From Pleomorphovibrio marinus (GTDB taxonomy: Bacteria > Bacteroidota > Bacteroidia > Cytophagales > Cyclobacteriaceae): a DNA stretch of 64,000 nucleotides. The translations under genes and the position numbers were made by a program. The notes under the pieces were generated by a model that searched no databases, was not told the origin of the DNA, and saw only the letters and a list, made by a program, of their open reading frames with translations. Position 1 is the stretch's first letter. Every line of letters begins with the position of its first letter. Below, piece after piece: positions 53,896-63,808 of this stretch. Location: positions 744,001 through 808,000 of the forward strand of contig NZ_QCXY01000001.1 in assembly GCF_003347495.1 (NCBI RefSeq), given 5' to 3'.

Positions 53896-55008
53896 ATGGC
53901 ACAAAAGGATATCGTCATCATAGGAGGAGGTTTGGCGGGTTTGATATCTGCCTATTTGCTGGGCAAGGCTGGAAGGGAAGTTTGGGTTTTGGAGAAAAAA
54001 AACTACCCATTTCATAGGGTTTGCGGTGAATATGTTTCCAATGAGGTGAAACAATTTTTGGTTAATGAAGACCTATTTCCCCATTCTTTGGTACCCGCCA
54101 CATTAACCCAGTTTAGGCTGAGTTCCCTTTCTGGTAAAATAGCGGAAATCCCATTGGATCAGGGAGGCTTTGGGATAAGCAGGTACGCTTTCGATCATTT
54201 CCTTTATCAGAAATGCAAGGAAGTAGGTGTACGGTTTAAGCTTCAAACCCAAGCTTTGGACATAAAGATAAATAAAATGCCACTTAATTTCAGTGTCTTT
54301 CTAGACAATGGGGAGATTTGGCACGCAGGCCTTGTTTTGGGGGCATTTGGAAAGCGCTCCCGGATTGATAAAGCCATGGAGAGGCCCTTTATAGCAGAAA
54401 GGACTCCTTATATTGGGGTAAAATACCATGCAAGATTAAATTATGATTCCGATACCATCGGTTTGTATAATTTTGAAGGTGGTTATTGCGGTATAAATGC
54501 CGTGGAAGACGGCATATTTAACATATGCTATCTGGGGGAAAGAGCGACACTCCGAAAATGGGGAAACATTCCTACAATGGAAAAGGAGGTGCTTTTCAAA
54601 AACCCGAAGTTGAGGGACATTTTTGAAAACAGCGAATTCCTTTTCGAAAAGCCTGAAGTAATCAACGAAATAAGTTTTTCCGATAAAAATCCAGTGGAAA
54701 ATCATGTTTTAATGCTGGGTGATGCCGCAGGAATGATCACACCCCTTTGTGGCAACGGTATGGCCATTGCTATTCATACCGGAAAATTGGCCACAGATGC
54801 TATTTTGACCTACAGCAATCATTTGGAAATCGAACAGGCCTATTCAAAAGCATGGAAATCAACCTTCCAACAACGTTTGACCATTGGCAGAAATGTACAA
54901 AAACTGTTTGGTACTTCTTTTGCCTCGGATTTTGCTGTAAGTCTTGTCAATTACCTCCCTTTCCTGGCCAGACAGATCATAAAACAAACACATGGGAAAG
55001 CGGTTTAA
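53896..55008 (+). CDS. FAD-dependent oxidoreductase, geranylgeranyl-reductase-like
   Basis: 370 residues. The FAD dinucleotide loop is DIVIIGGGLAGLISAYLLG (about 5-23), with RVCGEYVSNE (about 41-50) and the second FAD motif VLMLGDAAGMITPLCGNGMA (about 270-290), the pattern of geranylgeranyl reductases and related flavin monooxygenases. In Bacteroidota such genes often stand near type III polyketide synthase or aryl-polyene clusters, but none is seen in this window, so no substrate is assigned. It is preceded by a gap of 233 bases without obvious features, and a small hairpin lies after the stop. Confidence 0.85.
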   Translation: MAQKDIVIIGGGLAGLISAYLLGKAGREVWVLEKKNYPFHRVCGEYVSNEVKQFLVNEDLFPHSLVPATLTQFRLSSLSGKIAEIPLDQGGFGISRYAFDHFLYQKCKEVGVRFKLQTQALDIKINKMPLNFSVFLDNGEIWHAGLVLGAFGKRSRIDKAMERPFIAERTPYIGVKYHARLNYDSDTIGLYNFEGGYCGINAVEDGIFNICYLGERATLRKWGNIPTMEKEVLFKNPKLRDIFENSEFLFEKPEVINEISFSDKNPVENHVLMLGDAAGMITPLCGNGMAIAIHTGKLATDAILTYSNHLEIEQAYSKAWKSTFQQRLTIGRNVQKLFGTSFASDFAVSLVNYLPFLARQIIKQTHGKAV

Positions 55009-55155
55009 AAGGCCTTGTAGCCCAGCCTTTAGGCTAGGCCTATTCCATAAATTCCTTCAATTCTAACAGGAAAGTTTAGAAATAAATTAGCTGAACTGAA
55101 AACAGCTTAAAAGTATAGCCCTCCATTAAAACACAAAAATACTGACCAAGGAATT

Positions 55156-55192
55156 AAAAAAAGGAGCAGGACTTTCCATTATCGCCTGCTCC
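55156..55192 (-). terminator. Rho-independent terminator of the riboswitch-controlled receptor
   Basis: On the minus strand GGAGCAGG and CCTGCTCC form an 8-base stem around a 14-base loop, followed by seven T. It begins nine bases after the stop codon of the receptor at 55201. Confidence 0.85.
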
Positions 55193-55200
55193 AAGGATTC

Positions 55201-57606
55201 TTAAAATTTAATACTTACCCCAGCCATAAAATTGGTTCCGGCCATGGGGTAGTAAAAGTTTTCCGTGACAAGTTCTCTAGCAGAGGCACCCTCTGTGGGC
55301 ACAAAATAGCTGAATGTATATCCATTTGGCTCATAAAGCTGATTAAACACGTTGTAAACCATGAGCGTAAAATCCATTTTCTGGACAAATCCAGGGGTGA
55401 TACCATAATTCAACCTAAAATCTGTGGTCCAAAAGGCGTCCAATTTTCTGCTATCCCGTTGTGTATTGTCCAGGTATTGATCCCCAACATATTTGTTCAT
55501 TAAGCTCACTTCCAAGTTGGGGGTGATTTTGTAATCCACCATGGCAGAGGCTACGACATTGGGTGAAAAGGCTATATCAGTATTGGTATATGTGGTGGCT
55601 TCCTGACCTACGAATCCCCAATTTTCATCATAAACATCATTATACTCTGTAAAAGCATCGATTTTGTTTCGGCTAAAAGCCACATTTCCTCCTAATGACC
55701 ATTTGGGATGGGGAACGTAGGCAGCATCCAGTTCTACACCGGCCCTATAGCTACTGGCCACATTTTCCCGAATATATGCCCCCACATCATTGAGCTGGCC
55801 GGTGAGCACAAGTTGGTCCTTGTAGCCCATGTAATAAAAATTGGCATTGTACTGGAAGTTATTTTGGCTATACCTTACTCCAGCCTCCACATTTTGGAGG
55901 GTTTCGGGACGAGGTATTTCAATAAGCGGTGAATCGGTAAAATCCCTTCTCACAGGCTCCCTATTGGCAATCGCATAGGAAGCATACCAGGTTTTTCCGC
56001 CTTGGTCCTCATAGGAGAGTCCAAATTTGGGGTTAAAGAAATGGTACTGCTGAAACCCTGAGATATCCCTCAAGTCGTTGTTGATGCCATCAAAACGGTA
56101 ATCTATTCCCCTATATTGAAGATCCCCAAAAAGGTAAAGGTTGTCCTTTATCTCGTAAGTGGCCTTGGCATAAATATTCCGGTCATCCTTTACAGCCACA
56201 TTATCGTAGTACCTGTCCCTGATTTGCGTACCACCGGTTACGCCCATCCAAATTATTTCTCCGAAATGGTCCCCATCATATCGATTGGCACCTCCACCTA
56301 GGAGAAAGTCCAATCTTCCATCGTCTGAGATATAATTAAAGGAAAATACCCCACCATAAAAGTCGTTATCCAGCCACCTTCTTCTGATAATATCTGTTCG
56401 CGCGATCAATTCTCCACCTATTTCTATTGGGGCAATTCCATAGTTCTGCAAGAGCCTGTCATTGGGTCTAAACTGCTCGTAATAACCCCTTCCATAGGTG
56501 TAATGAAGGGCAAAATTGGCTTTCCAGTTGCTCCCCCAGTTACCCGCATAGATAAATTGGTAGTGGTCTTGCTGGTAATTGTCTGTTTCATTTTCATAGG
56601 TATAGGAATTATAAGTCCGGTTTGTCTCCAAAAGATGTTCCGGTACACCGTTCCAAGCTTGATACGTTTGCTCCGCCCCCGAGAAAATATTTAATTTGAA
56701 TACGTGGTCTTCCCCATAATAGCCTCCAGACACAAAGAAAGACCTCAAATCAGAAAAGGCCCTGTCTATGTACCCATCTGAGGTAATTTGCGAAAGCCTG
56801 GCATCCACAGCCCATTTTCCATCTAATAACCCAGACCCCGCCTGCAAGGTGTGCTTGCGAGTATTAAAAGAACCAAAGGAATTGTCGGTCTCGGCATATG
56901 CTTCCTCCCTTTTGGTATCCGTCTGTATATTTATGCTAGCGCCAAAAGTTGCTGCCCCATTGGTAGAGGTGCCCACACCACGTTGAATTTGAATGTTATC
57001 CACTGAAGAAGCAAAGTCCGGCATATTTACCCAAAACACACCATGCGATTCTGCATCGTTTAGCGGTATGCCGTTTACTGTAACGTTGATCCTGGTCTGG
57101 TCTGATCCCCTGATTCTCAAACCCGTATATCCTACACCCGCACCGGCATCAGAATGAATAACGATGGAAGGGGTATAATTCAGCAAAAATGGCAGATCCT
57201 GCCCCAGGTTGTTTCTCTCCAATTCCTCCTTTGAAATCACTTTAAAAGTAGTAGGTGTGGTTTTCGAAGCCCTAGTGGCAGTGACGATGAATTCCTCGGC
57301 AGAAATGGTGCTTTCCTCTAATGCAATAAGGAAATTCCCGGAGTAGGGTAAGATTGCAGTTGTCCTTTGAGTAGTGTAACCCACATAAGATATGCGAAGT
57401 CTTTTGGTTCCCTCCTCCATTCCCGAAAGGGTAAAGGATCCTTCAAGGTCTGATACAGTCCCCCTTCCGGTTCCCTCTACTAGAATATTGGCTCCGGGTA
57501 ACGGCTCTCCAGTTTGGGCATCCACAACAGTACCTGATAATGTACTCTGAGCCCAAACCGTTACTGCTAGCATAGAAAATGCCAGAGTGGTAAATAATCT
57601 TTTCAT
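55201..57606 (-). CDS. TonB-dependent receptor under TPP riboswitch control (probable thiamine or precursor uptake)
   Basis: 801 residues: signal peptide (LFTTLAFSMLAVTVWAQ), carboxypeptidase-regulatory-like domain (about 22-95), TonB plug (about 115-225; EEFIVTATRASKTTPTT, RINVTVNGIPLNDAESHGVF) and a barrel ending in an aromatic residue. It has no SusD partner. A TPP riboswitch lies in its leader, 90 bases upstream of the start, so its expression should fall when thiamine pyrophosphate is plentiful. This points to uptake of thiamine, or of a pyrimidine or thiazole precursor, across the outer membrane. It is a single-gene transcript, with a terminator after it; no inner-membrane thiamine transporter or kinase is adjacent. 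Confidence 0.92.
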   Translation of the reverse strand: MKRLFTTLAFSMLAVTVWAQSTLSGTVVDAQTGEPLPGANILVEGTGRGTVSDLEGSFTLSGMEEGTKRLRISYVGYTTQRTTAILPYSGNFLIALEESTISAEEFIVTATRASKTTPTTFKVISKEELERNNLGQDLPFLLNYTPSIVIHSDAGAGVGYTGLRIRGSDQTRINVTVNGIPLNDAESHGVFWVNMPDFASSVDNIQIQRGVGTSTNGAATFGASINIQTDTKREEAYAETDNSFGSFNTRKHTLQAGSGLLDGKWAVDARLSQITSDGYIDRAFSDLRSFFVSGGYYGEDHVFKLNIFSGAEQTYQAWNGVPEHLLETNRTYNSYTYENETDNYQQDHYQFIYAGNWGSNWKANFALHYTYGRGYYEQFRPNDRLLQNYGIAPIEIGGELIARTDIIRRRWLDNDFYGGVFSFNYISDDGRLDFLLGGGANRYDGDHFGEIIWMGVTGGTQIRDRYYDNVAVKDDRNIYAKATYEIKDNLYLFGDLQYRGIDYRFDGINNDLRDISGFQQYHFFNPKFGLSYEDQGGKTWYASYAIANREPVRRDFTDSPLIEIPRPETLQNVEAGVRYSQNNFQYNANFYYMGYKDQLVLTGQLNDVGAYIRENVASSYRAGVELDAAYVPHPKWSLGGNVAFSRNKIDAFTEYNDVYDENWGFVGQEATTYTNTDIAFSPNVVASAMVDYKITPNLEVSLMNKYVGDQYLDNTQRDSRKLDAFWTTDFRLNYGITPGFVQKMDFTLMVYNVFNQLYEPNGYTFSYFVPTEGASARELVTENFYYPMAGTNFMAGVSIKF

Positions 57607-57695
57607 GAATTAACAATAGTAATGGTCAAACATAACAGTGACTAAGGGTTATCACTGCCTTAACTGTTCACCCAGAAGCTAGTTGCAGCTTTGTT

Positions 57696-57773
57696 CATTT
57701 CCCTTCGCCGGCACTACCCGGATCAGGTAATATGGGTATGATCTCAGCCCGTTATTTTAGGGCACCCCTAATG
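57696..57773 (-). promoter_or_regulatory. TPP riboswitch (THI element)
   Basis: On the minus strand the conserved core is complete: TTAGGGGTGCC, GGGCTGAGAT, CATACCC, ACCTGATCCGGGTA and GCCGGCGAAGGGA, with CATT and AATG closing the outer stem. These are the defining parts of the thiamine pyrophosphate aptamer. A downstream hairpin (CAGTGA/TCACTG, about 57632-57653) without a T-run may form part of the expression platform, which suggests translational control. Confidence 0.95.
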
Positions 57774-57783
57774 ATCTATGATG

Positions 57784-57814
57784 CGAAGGTAACGGCAATT
57801 GACAGAATTCCCAA
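57784..57814 (-). promoter_or_regulatory. Candidate promoter of the riboswitch and receptor
   Basis: On the minus strand TTG, a 20-base spacer, then TACCTTCG (consensus TAnnTTTG). The predicted start point, near 57778, falls just before the first base of the riboswitch, which is good independent support. Confidence 0.55.
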
Positions 57815-57863
57815 CATTAAGTGCAATAATCTTCGGAACTAATCAATAGGCCAGGAAACCTTA

Positions 57864-57901
57864 ATAAAAACGCAGGGAGGCAAAAAAGTATGGATCCCTG
57901 C
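57864..57901 (-). terminator. Rho-independent terminator of the symporter/racemase operon
   Basis: On the minus strand GCAGGGA and TCCCTGC form the stem around a 16-base loop, followed by GTTTTTATT. It lies 19 bases after the racemase stop. Confidence 0.7.
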
Positions 57902-57919
57902 ACTAAGAAATAGTTGTTT

Positions 57920-58990
57920 TCAGACCACCCTCTTTTCAATGTAGCTACTGTTTAAAATAGCCAAAGCACCCATATATTTAAGATGGAATCTAATTAAATC
58001 ACCCACCTTATATCCTTGAGGGTTTTCTCTAAGGTTGAGAATAATCATGTCTGAACTTGCTCCCAATATTTCAAATTTACCATCCTCGGGAACCAAATAT
58101 TTGGGGTCAACATCCAGCAGTCCGATATCCAATATCGCTCTGTAGCTGGTTTTACCGTATAGGGACTCATCCATTTCGGCTACTTCCCCCTGTGGGTTTG
58201 CTGCCAGGGTACCCATAGGTAGCAGTGGCTTTTCTTGCATTTCTATGATCTCTGCATTGAGCTCGAAAACGTCCCCTTTCATACCCTCAATTATTTTTTC
58301 TTCGAAGAGATCATTACCAAAGTACAAGGTTTCTCCAATTCTGAAGTGATTGACACCCTTTGGAAGTTGCTTGTGAAGCATCAGGGGAATGGTAACAGAG
58401 GTTCCCGCAGATACCCAGGGAATCTCCTTATTGAATTTTAATTCTATGATTTGCTTATATAGGGAGAGCTGAATCAGTTTGTCCGCAGAAGGCATCACCC
58501 CATTCAAGCAGTTTAGATTGGTGCCAAGCCCAATGATCTCAAGGTTGGGAAGCTCAAAGACCTTGGAGTAAAAGTCCACCAAGTGATCTCCCATGACCCC
58601 TTCCCTGAGGTCTCCGGTTTCAACCATGATGATAATTTTGTGTTTTTTATCCTGCTTTACCGCCTCATCACTTATCCATCGTATTGTGTTGAGCTCGCTG
58701 TTAAGGCTTACATCAGCATATTTTACCATGTCGGAAAGATTCCTCTTAGACGGAGGCTTGATGTAGACAGTTTGAACATTAGGGTTAATCTCCTTTACTT
58801 TAGCCAGGTTACTGATCCTGGAGTCATGGATTTCATCCACCCCCAAGTCTATTAGTTCTTTGATGTACCTTCTGTTGCCACACAGTAACTTGGATACCAC
58901 ACCCCAGGATACTCCATTCTCATTGAACTTGTTTTTTAGGAATTCGAAATTATTCTTTAGTTTATCTTTGTAAAGGTTTAAGAATGCCAT
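57920..58990 (-). CDS. Alanine/ornithine racemase-family PLP enzyme
   Basis: 356 residues. The N-terminal barrel of fold-type III PLP enzymes is evident: Lys34 in WGVVSKLLCGNR should hold PLP, with EIHDSRISNLAKV, IIIMVETGDLREGV (about 118-131) and GLGTNLNCLNG behind it, and HFRIGETLYFGNDLF near the PLP phosphate. The C-terminal beta domain is shorter than in alanine racemase. It matches the group that includes ornithine racemase and D-amino-acid racemases. It is the last gene of a three-gene operon (gap of one base to the acetyltransferase), after a symporter, which points to an imported amino acid as substrate. Which one is unknown. Confidence 0.85.
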   Translation of the reverse strand: MAFLNLYKDKLKNNFEFLKNKFNENGVSWGVVSKLLCGNRRYIKELIDLGVDEIHDSRISNLAKVKEINPNVQTVYIKPPSKRNLSDMVKYADVSLNSELNTIRWISDEAVKQDKKHKIIIMVETGDLREGVMGDHLVDFYSKVFELPNLEIIGLGTNLNCLNGVMPSADKLIQLSLYKQIIELKFNKEIPWVSAGTSVTIPLMLHKQLPKGVNHFRIGETLYFGNDLFEEKIIEGMKGDVFELNAEIIEMQEKPLLPMGTLAANPQGEVAEMDESLYGKTSYRAILDIGLLDVDPKYLVPEDGKFEILGASSDMIILNLRENPQGYKVGDLIRFHLKYMGALAILNSSYIEKRVV

Positions 58991-58991
58991 A

Positions 58992-59432
58992 TCACTTTTT
59001 TAGTCTCATTTCCAAATACTTGTTGGTAAATCCCAACTTTTCATACAGGATTCTGGCAGGATTGTCGGGTTCAACATGAAGCGCAATGTCCCCATTGGCC
59101 ATCTGAATTGCCGTTGTCATAATTTTCTTGCCAAGCCCTTTTCCTCGCTGGCTCTTATCTACCGCGATATATACCAGAATGTTGTCAGGAATGTATCCCG
59201 ACATACCGGTTTTATTCATCACCACTGTACCCACAATACGTCCTTCTTCCCTAGCCACAACGGCGAATCCGCCTTTGTCCACAGCTTGGTCCAAAGCATA
59301 ATCCAAACACCGCATGATGTGCTCATGAGGATCTCCATATTGATCCAGGTGTTCAAATAGAAAATCTGCAATTTCAGTCTTCTGAAGAAAGGTTGCATTA
59401 TCTACTGCGGATAGTGTTTCTATTGTAGCCAT
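58992..59432 (-). CDS. GNAT family N-acetyltransferase
   Basis: 146 residues, one GNAT domain. The acetyl-CoA loop is VDKSQRGKGLGKKIMTTAIQ (about 92-111, R-G-K-G-L-G), preceded by GRIVGTVVMNKTG and followed by HVEPDNPARILYEKLGFTNK, the usual C-terminal half. It lies between the symporter (its ATG follows that gene's stop directly) and the racemase (one-base gap), so all three are surely one transcript. Acetylation of the imported amino acid or its enantiomer is a reasonable guess, not shown by the sequence. Confidence 0.85.
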   Translation of the reverse strand: MATIETLSAVDNATFLQKTEIADFLFEHLDQYGDPHEHIMRCLDYALDQAVDKGGFAVVAREEGRIVGTVVMNKTGMSGYIPDNILVYIAVDKSQRGKGLGKKIMTTAIQMANGDIALHVEPDNPARILYEKLGFTNKYLEMRLKK

Positions 59433-60875
59433 TTATTTTACTTTAGGTGATTTATTTTGATTTTTGTTTTTCGTAACTAGAAATATAAGCAAAAATGCTG
59501 CTAGAGAGGCTAAAACACCGAAAAAGTTCGGATCAAGCCCCAAGGGTAACTCTTTCCCCCAAACAGATAATCCTGCCGTCACACTTCCGCCCAATACCAT
59601 GGCCACCAATGCCGCCAATGGAGATCTCATGCTCCAAAACAACCCTGCCAAAATAGGCACTAGAAGCCCAGAAACCATAAATGCATAGCTGTATAGCATC
59701 AGATCCAGCACGTTTGTCATTTGTAGGGCCACCACTAAAGCTACCACCCCAATGAGCAAAGTAAAGAGTTGGCTCAAGCGCATGCTATATTGATCCGGCT
59801 TTCTTTTCAGCCATCTGCCAAAAATATCCGTGGTAAGATTTCCCGATGCTGCCATTAGGCAGGAATCTGCAGTGGACAAAACGGCAGAAAAATAGGCCGA
59901 CATCATCAAGCCCATGATTCCTGCGGGAAGGACTGTGCTCAGAAGTATGGGTAAACCCATCTCGGGATCCATATTTTCCTTGTCCACGGCTATCATATCC
60001 AATTCAAAAGCCACTTTGGCCAAAACACCTAGAGAGACACCCATAAATGCCATGATGGGCCATTCAAAAACCCCAGCGATATACCATGCCTTTTTGGCAC
60101 TTTTCACATCCTTGCTGGCGTAAATCCGCTGATAAAGAGTCATACCTACAAACCAAATAGGAAGTATGGTTATCCCCCAATTGGCCAAGTCCTGCCAGGT
60201 TAGGTTTGTCAGGGAAAAATACTCGTCCGGCAAGGTCTCCCGTATTACCTCCCATCCTCCCACATGAAAGTAAGAAACTGGTAATCCAATGAAAATAAAC
60301 CCCGCCAATAAAATGATCCATTGAACAGTATCTGTATAGATTACAGCCTTTAGTCCTCCCAAAACGGTGTAAATCACGGCAATGGCACCCATTATCCATA
60401 AAGCTGTATTTAACTCAAGCTCCGGAAAAGTCCCCGACGCAAGTTTAGCACCTGCCAATAATTGACTACTGGTGAACCCCAAGTACCCCACAAAACAGAT
60501 GATAGCAGCAGTAATGCCTACTTTTCTGTCAAACAAATACTGGAAGATTTGAGGTAAGGTGTAGAATTTTTCAAATGCGGGATTAGAACGTACCACTGGG
60601 ATCAGGAAAACTGCCGCCAGCCAAGCGCCAAGCAGACCCGTAAAAAGCATCCAGCTTCCGGAGAGCCCCATGGCAAAACCCAAACCACCCAAGCCCACGG
60701 AGAAACCTCCTCCTACGTCTGTGGCCACTACCGAGAGCCCTATATGCCAACTTCCCAAACTCCTTCCTCCTACATAATAATCATCCTGGCCAGTGTTGGT
60801 ATGCATAAAATAATACCCTACGCCAAGCATAACTGCCATGTACACAAAAAAAATCGCCAAGTCTATAAAAGCCAT
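59433..60875 (-). CDS. Sodium:solute symporter (SSS family)
   Basis: 480 residues from the ATG at 60875; a GTG 12 codons up (60911) is less likely. About 13 membrane segments are seen, with the SSS motifs DDYYVGGRSLGSWHIGLSVV (about 30-50) and SAYFSAVLSTADSCLMAASG (about 325-345), the second matching the sodium-binding serine/threonine region of the family. It belongs to the amino-acid and organic-acid side of SSS rather than to sugar transporters by general look. It is the first gene of an operon with an acetyltransferase and an amino-acid racemase and would import their substrate with Na+. Confidence 0.9.
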   Translation of the reverse strand: MAFIDLAIFFVYMAVMLGVGYYFMHTNTGQDDYYVGGRSLGSWHIGLSVVATDVGGGFSVGLGGLGFAMGLSGSWMLFTGLLGAWLAAVFLIPVVRSNPAFEKFYTLPQIFQYLFDRKVGITAAIICFVGYLGFTSSQLLAGAKLASGTFPELELNTALWIMGAIAVIYTVLGGLKAVIYTDTVQWIILLAGFIFIGLPVSYFHVGGWEVIRETLPDEYFSLTNLTWQDLANWGITILPIWFVGMTLYQRIYASKDVKSAKKAWYIAGVFEWPIMAFMGVSLGVLAKVAFELDMIAVDKENMDPEMGLPILLSTVLPAGIMGLMMSAYFSAVLSTADSCLMAASGNLTTDIFGRWLKRKPDQYSMRLSQLFTLLIGVVALVVALQMTNVLDLMLYSYAFMVSGLLVPILAGLFWSMRSPLAALVAMVLGGSVTAGLSVWGKELPLGLDPNFFGVLASLAAFLLIFLVTKNKNQNKSPKVK

Positions 60876-61006
60876 AGATGCTTTATTTTGGTTAGGTTTC
60901 ACCCAAGGCACAAATTACAACATACAGTGGCTAATATGAAATAATCCGGCTCAATTTAGGTATCTGATAAATATACTTACAGTTTTTCTTTCTATTATGC
61001 CAATAA

Positions 61007-61030
61007 AAAAGCCGGGAAAACCCGGCTTTT
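61007..61030. terminator. Rho-independent terminator of the sdh operon
   Basis: A perfect 10-base stem AAAAGCCGGG/CCCGGCTTTT with an AAAA loop, 33 bases after the sdhB stop. It has A and T runs on both sides and could also protect the divergent symporter region. Confidence 0.92.
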
Positions 61031-61062
61031 ACTTATTGAAATACTTTTGTTCGAAATGCATC

Positions 61063-61812
61063 CTATACATTTTCTGTGGTAACCGAAGCCTTGAAGTACT
61101 CTCTATTCATCCTCGCAATGTTACTCAACTTTATTTCCTTTGGGCACTCAGCCGAACAAGCACCAGTATTTGTGCATGCCCCAAAACCCTCTTTATCCAT
61201 TTGTGCTATCATCTTTTCCGCTCTTTCCTTTCGTTCTACCCTTCCCTGAGGCAAAAGCGACAATTGAGAAATTTTTGCAGAGACAAACAACATTGCAGAG
61301 GCATTTTTGCAAGCGGCTACACATGCCCCGCAACCTATACAGGTAGCAGCATCAAAAGCCTCGTCAGCCAACACCTTTGGTATGGGAATTTCGTTGGCAT
61401 CCGGGACACCTCCGGTATTCACGGAAACATACCCACCTGACTGAATAATGCGGTCAAAGGCACCTCTGTCCACCACAAGATCCTTAACAACCGGAAATGC
61501 CTTCGCCCTGAATGGTTCTATCGTAATAGTCTGTCCATCCTTAAATGAGCGCATGTGTAACTGACAAGTGGTAGTCTGTGAAGGCCCATGGGGCTTCCCA
61601 TTGATATGGAGGGAACACATTCCGCAGATACCTTCTCTGCAGTCATGATCAAAGTGCACAGGGTCTTCGCCCTTTTCTAGGAGTTCCTCGTTTAACACAT
61701 CCAACATCTCCAGAAAGGACATGTCTGCTGAAATATCTTTTACCTTATATTCTCTGAACCCACCCTTATCGGATGCGTTTTTTTGTCTCCAAACTTTTAG
61801 TGTAAGATTCAT
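61063..61812 (-). CDS. sdhB: Succinate dehydrogenase/fumarate reductase iron-sulfur subunit
   Basis: 249 residues. The N-terminal 2Fe-2S ferredoxin-like domain has Cys58, 63, 66 and 83 ([11 protein letters not shown] and TTTCQLHM). The C-terminal domain supplies ligands for the 4Fe-4S and 3Fe-4S clusters: Cys158, 161, 164 and 168 ([14 protein letters not shown]), and Cys213, 219 and 223 ([15 protein letters not shown]). It carries electrons from SdhA to the membrane subunit. It follows sdhA by 25 bases and is the last gene before the terminator. Confidence 0.96.
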   Translation of the reverse strand: MNLTLKVWRQKNASDKGGFREYKVKDISADMSFLEMLDVLNEELLEKGEDPVHFDHDCREGICGMCSLHINGKPHGPSQTTTCQLHMRSFKDGQTITIEPFRAKAFPVVKDLVVDRGAFDRIIQSGGYVSVNTGGVPDANEIPIPKVLADEAFDAATCIGCGACVAACKNASAMLFVSAKISQLSLLPQGRVERKERAEKMIAQMDKEGFGACTNTGACSAECPKEIKLSNIARMNREYFKASVTTENV

Positions 61813-61837
61813 ACCTGAATTACTTTTTCTTTCCTGA

Positions 61838-63772
61838 TTATTTGTAGCTTCTTTGGGTAAGTTTCACATTTTCGAATACCAATTCCTCTTTATGAAGCTT
61901 CTCTTCCTGGCCTTCGCCTTTGTATTCCCATGCGGCTACATATGCATAGTTTTCGTCATCCCTTAGAGCTTCACCTTCTGGGGTTTGGTATTCTTCCCTA
62001 AAATGACCCCCACAGCTTTCCTTTCGGTTCAGTGCATCGTCTATCATCAATTCTCCTAGTTCCAGAAAGTCGGCTACCCGGTTGGCTTTTTCCAAGGATT
62101 GATTTAGTTCCTCGCCTGCTCCCAATACCCTAACATTTCTCCAAAACTCTTCCTTTAACTCCCGTATCATGGTTTTGGCCTTTGCCAATCCATCTGCGCT
62201 TCTGGCCATACCGCAGTAATTCCACATGACTTTACCCAGCTTTTTATGATAATAATCCACACTCTTTTCTCCTTTGATAGAAAGAAGTCGCTCAATTCTC
62301 TCCTTCACTTCAGATTCGGCCTTTTTAAAGGCCGGATGGTCTTCCGCTGGCTTATCATATGGCTGTGTGGCGAGGTAATCTCCCACGGTGTAAGGAATCA
62401 CAAAGTATCCATCTGCTAGTCCCTGCATTAAGGCAGAAGCCCCTAGCCGATTGGCGCCATGATCGGAGAAGTTAGCTTCTCCCAATGCATATAGACCAGG
62501 AATGGTGGTCATCAAGTTATAGTCCACCCAAAGTCCGCCCATGGTGTAATGCACCGCTGGATAAATCTTCATGGGTGTCTTATAGGGATTTTCCCCGGTG
62601 ATTTGTTGGTACATGTCGAAAAGGTTCCCATACTTACTTCTCACGGTATCCTCGCCGTCCCGAAGAATAGCGTCCCTAAAATCCAAGAAAACAGCCTCAC
62701 CTGTTTCATTCACACCTCTTCCCTCATCGCACACATATTTGGCGTTTCGAGAAGCTACATCCCTTGGCACCAGGTTGCCAAAGGAGGGATATTTGTTTTC
62801 CAAGTAATAATCCCTGTCCTCGTCGGGGATATCCTGGGGTTTGATTTCCCTCTTTCTCAGTTTTTCCGCAATTTCAATGGTTTTGGGTACCCACACCCTG
62901 CCATCATTTCTTAGTGACTCTGACATTAAGGTAAGCTTGGACTGATGGTCGCCAGATACTGGGATACATGTGGGGTGAATTTGGGTATAGCAAGGATTAG
63001 CAAAATAGGCTCCTTTTTTATGTGCCCGCCAAGCGGCAGTTACATTCGACCCCATGGCATTAGTGGATAGAAAAAAAACATTGCCATAACCACCTGTACA
63101 TAGGAGAACCGCATGAGCACTGTGAGACTCTATGGCTCCTGTAATCAGGTTTCTGGTTACAATTCCATGCGCCTTTCCGTCTATGGTTACCACATCCAGC
63201 ATTTCAGTCCTGGGATAAAGCTTGACCTTCCCGTTGGCCACTTGCCTGCTTAGTGCAGAATAAGCACCTAACAATAACTGTTGTCCCGTCTGCCCACGTG
63301 CATAAAAAGTTCTGGACACCTGCGCACCTCCGAAAGACCTGTTGGCCAATAAGCCACCGTATTCCCTGGCAAAGGGAACGCCTTGAGCGACACATTGGTC
63401 AATAATATTTACAGAAACTTGCGCTAGTCGGAATACATTAGCCTCCCTAGAGCGGTAATCACCACCTTTTATGGTGTCATAAAACAACCTGAAGACGGAG
63501 TCTCCATCATTTTGGTAGTTTTTTGCGGCGTTAATTCCGCCTTGGGCAGCAATAGAGTGAGCTCTTCTTGGGCTATCCTGGAAACAAAAGGCTTTCACCT
63601 TATACCCTAGCTCTGCCAGGGAGGCTGCCGCAGAAGCCCCTGCCAAACCAGTACCCACAACTATTATTTCGTATTTACGCTTATTGGCTGGGTTAACCAA
63701 TTTAACGTTAAATTTATGGCTGGTCCATTTTTCGGCCAGTTGGCCTGAGGGTGATTTTGAATCCAGTATCAT
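61838..63772 (-). CDS. sdhA: Succinate dehydrogenase/fumarate reductase flavoprotein subunit
   Basis: 644 residues, as in the longer Bacteroidota/epsilon-type SdhA. The FAD loop is [20 protein letters not shown]; the covalent FAD attachment should be His72 in [17 protein letters not shown]. The substrate residues are in [11 protein letters not shown] and [10 protein letters not shown], and the C-terminal FAD-binding segment is [18 protein letters not shown]. It oxidises succinate to fumarate (or the reverse) on the inner face of the membrane and is expressed with sdhC and sdhB. The single-haem-anchor (type B) layout, sdhC-A-B, is the usual one in this phylum. Confidence 0.96.
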   Translation of the reverse strand: MILDSKSPSGQLAEKWTSHKFNVKLVNPANKRKYEIIVVGTGLAGASAAASLAELGYKVKAFCFQDSPRRAHSIAAQGGINAAKNYQNDGDSVFRLFYDTIKGGDYRSREANVFRLAQVSVNIIDQCVAQGVPFAREYGGLLANRSFGGAQVSRTFYARGQTGQQLLLGAYSALSRQVANGKVKLYPRTEMLDVVTIDGKAHGIVTRNLITGAIESHSAHAVLLCTGGYGNVFFLSTNAMGSNVTAAWRAHKKGAYFANPCYTQIHPTCIPVSGDHQSKLTLMSESLRNDGRVWVPKTIEIAEKLRKREIKPQDIPDEDRDYYLENKYPSFGNLVPRDVASRNAKYVCDEGRGVNETGEAVFLDFRDAILRDGEDTVRSKYGNLFDMYQQITGENPYKTPMKIYPAVHYTMGGLWVDYNLMTTIPGLYALGEANFSDHGANRLGASALMQGLADGYFVIPYTVGDYLATQPYDKPAEDHPAFKKAESEVKERIERLLSIKGEKSVDYYHKKLGKVMWNYCGMARSADGLAKAKTMIRELKEEFWRNVRVLGAGEELNQSLEKANRVADFLELGELMIDDALNRKESCGGHFREEYQTPEGEALRDDENYAYVAAWEYKGEGQEEKLHKEELVFENVKLTQRSYK

Positions 63773-63808
63773 CGGTCTTCGAATTTTAATTCAAAATTAT
63801 TTTACTTC

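Noticed and set aside
55009-55045. A small hairpin (TAGCC...GGCTA) after the flavoprotein gene as a terminator.
   Set aside because: Short stem and no T-run; not convincing enough to list.
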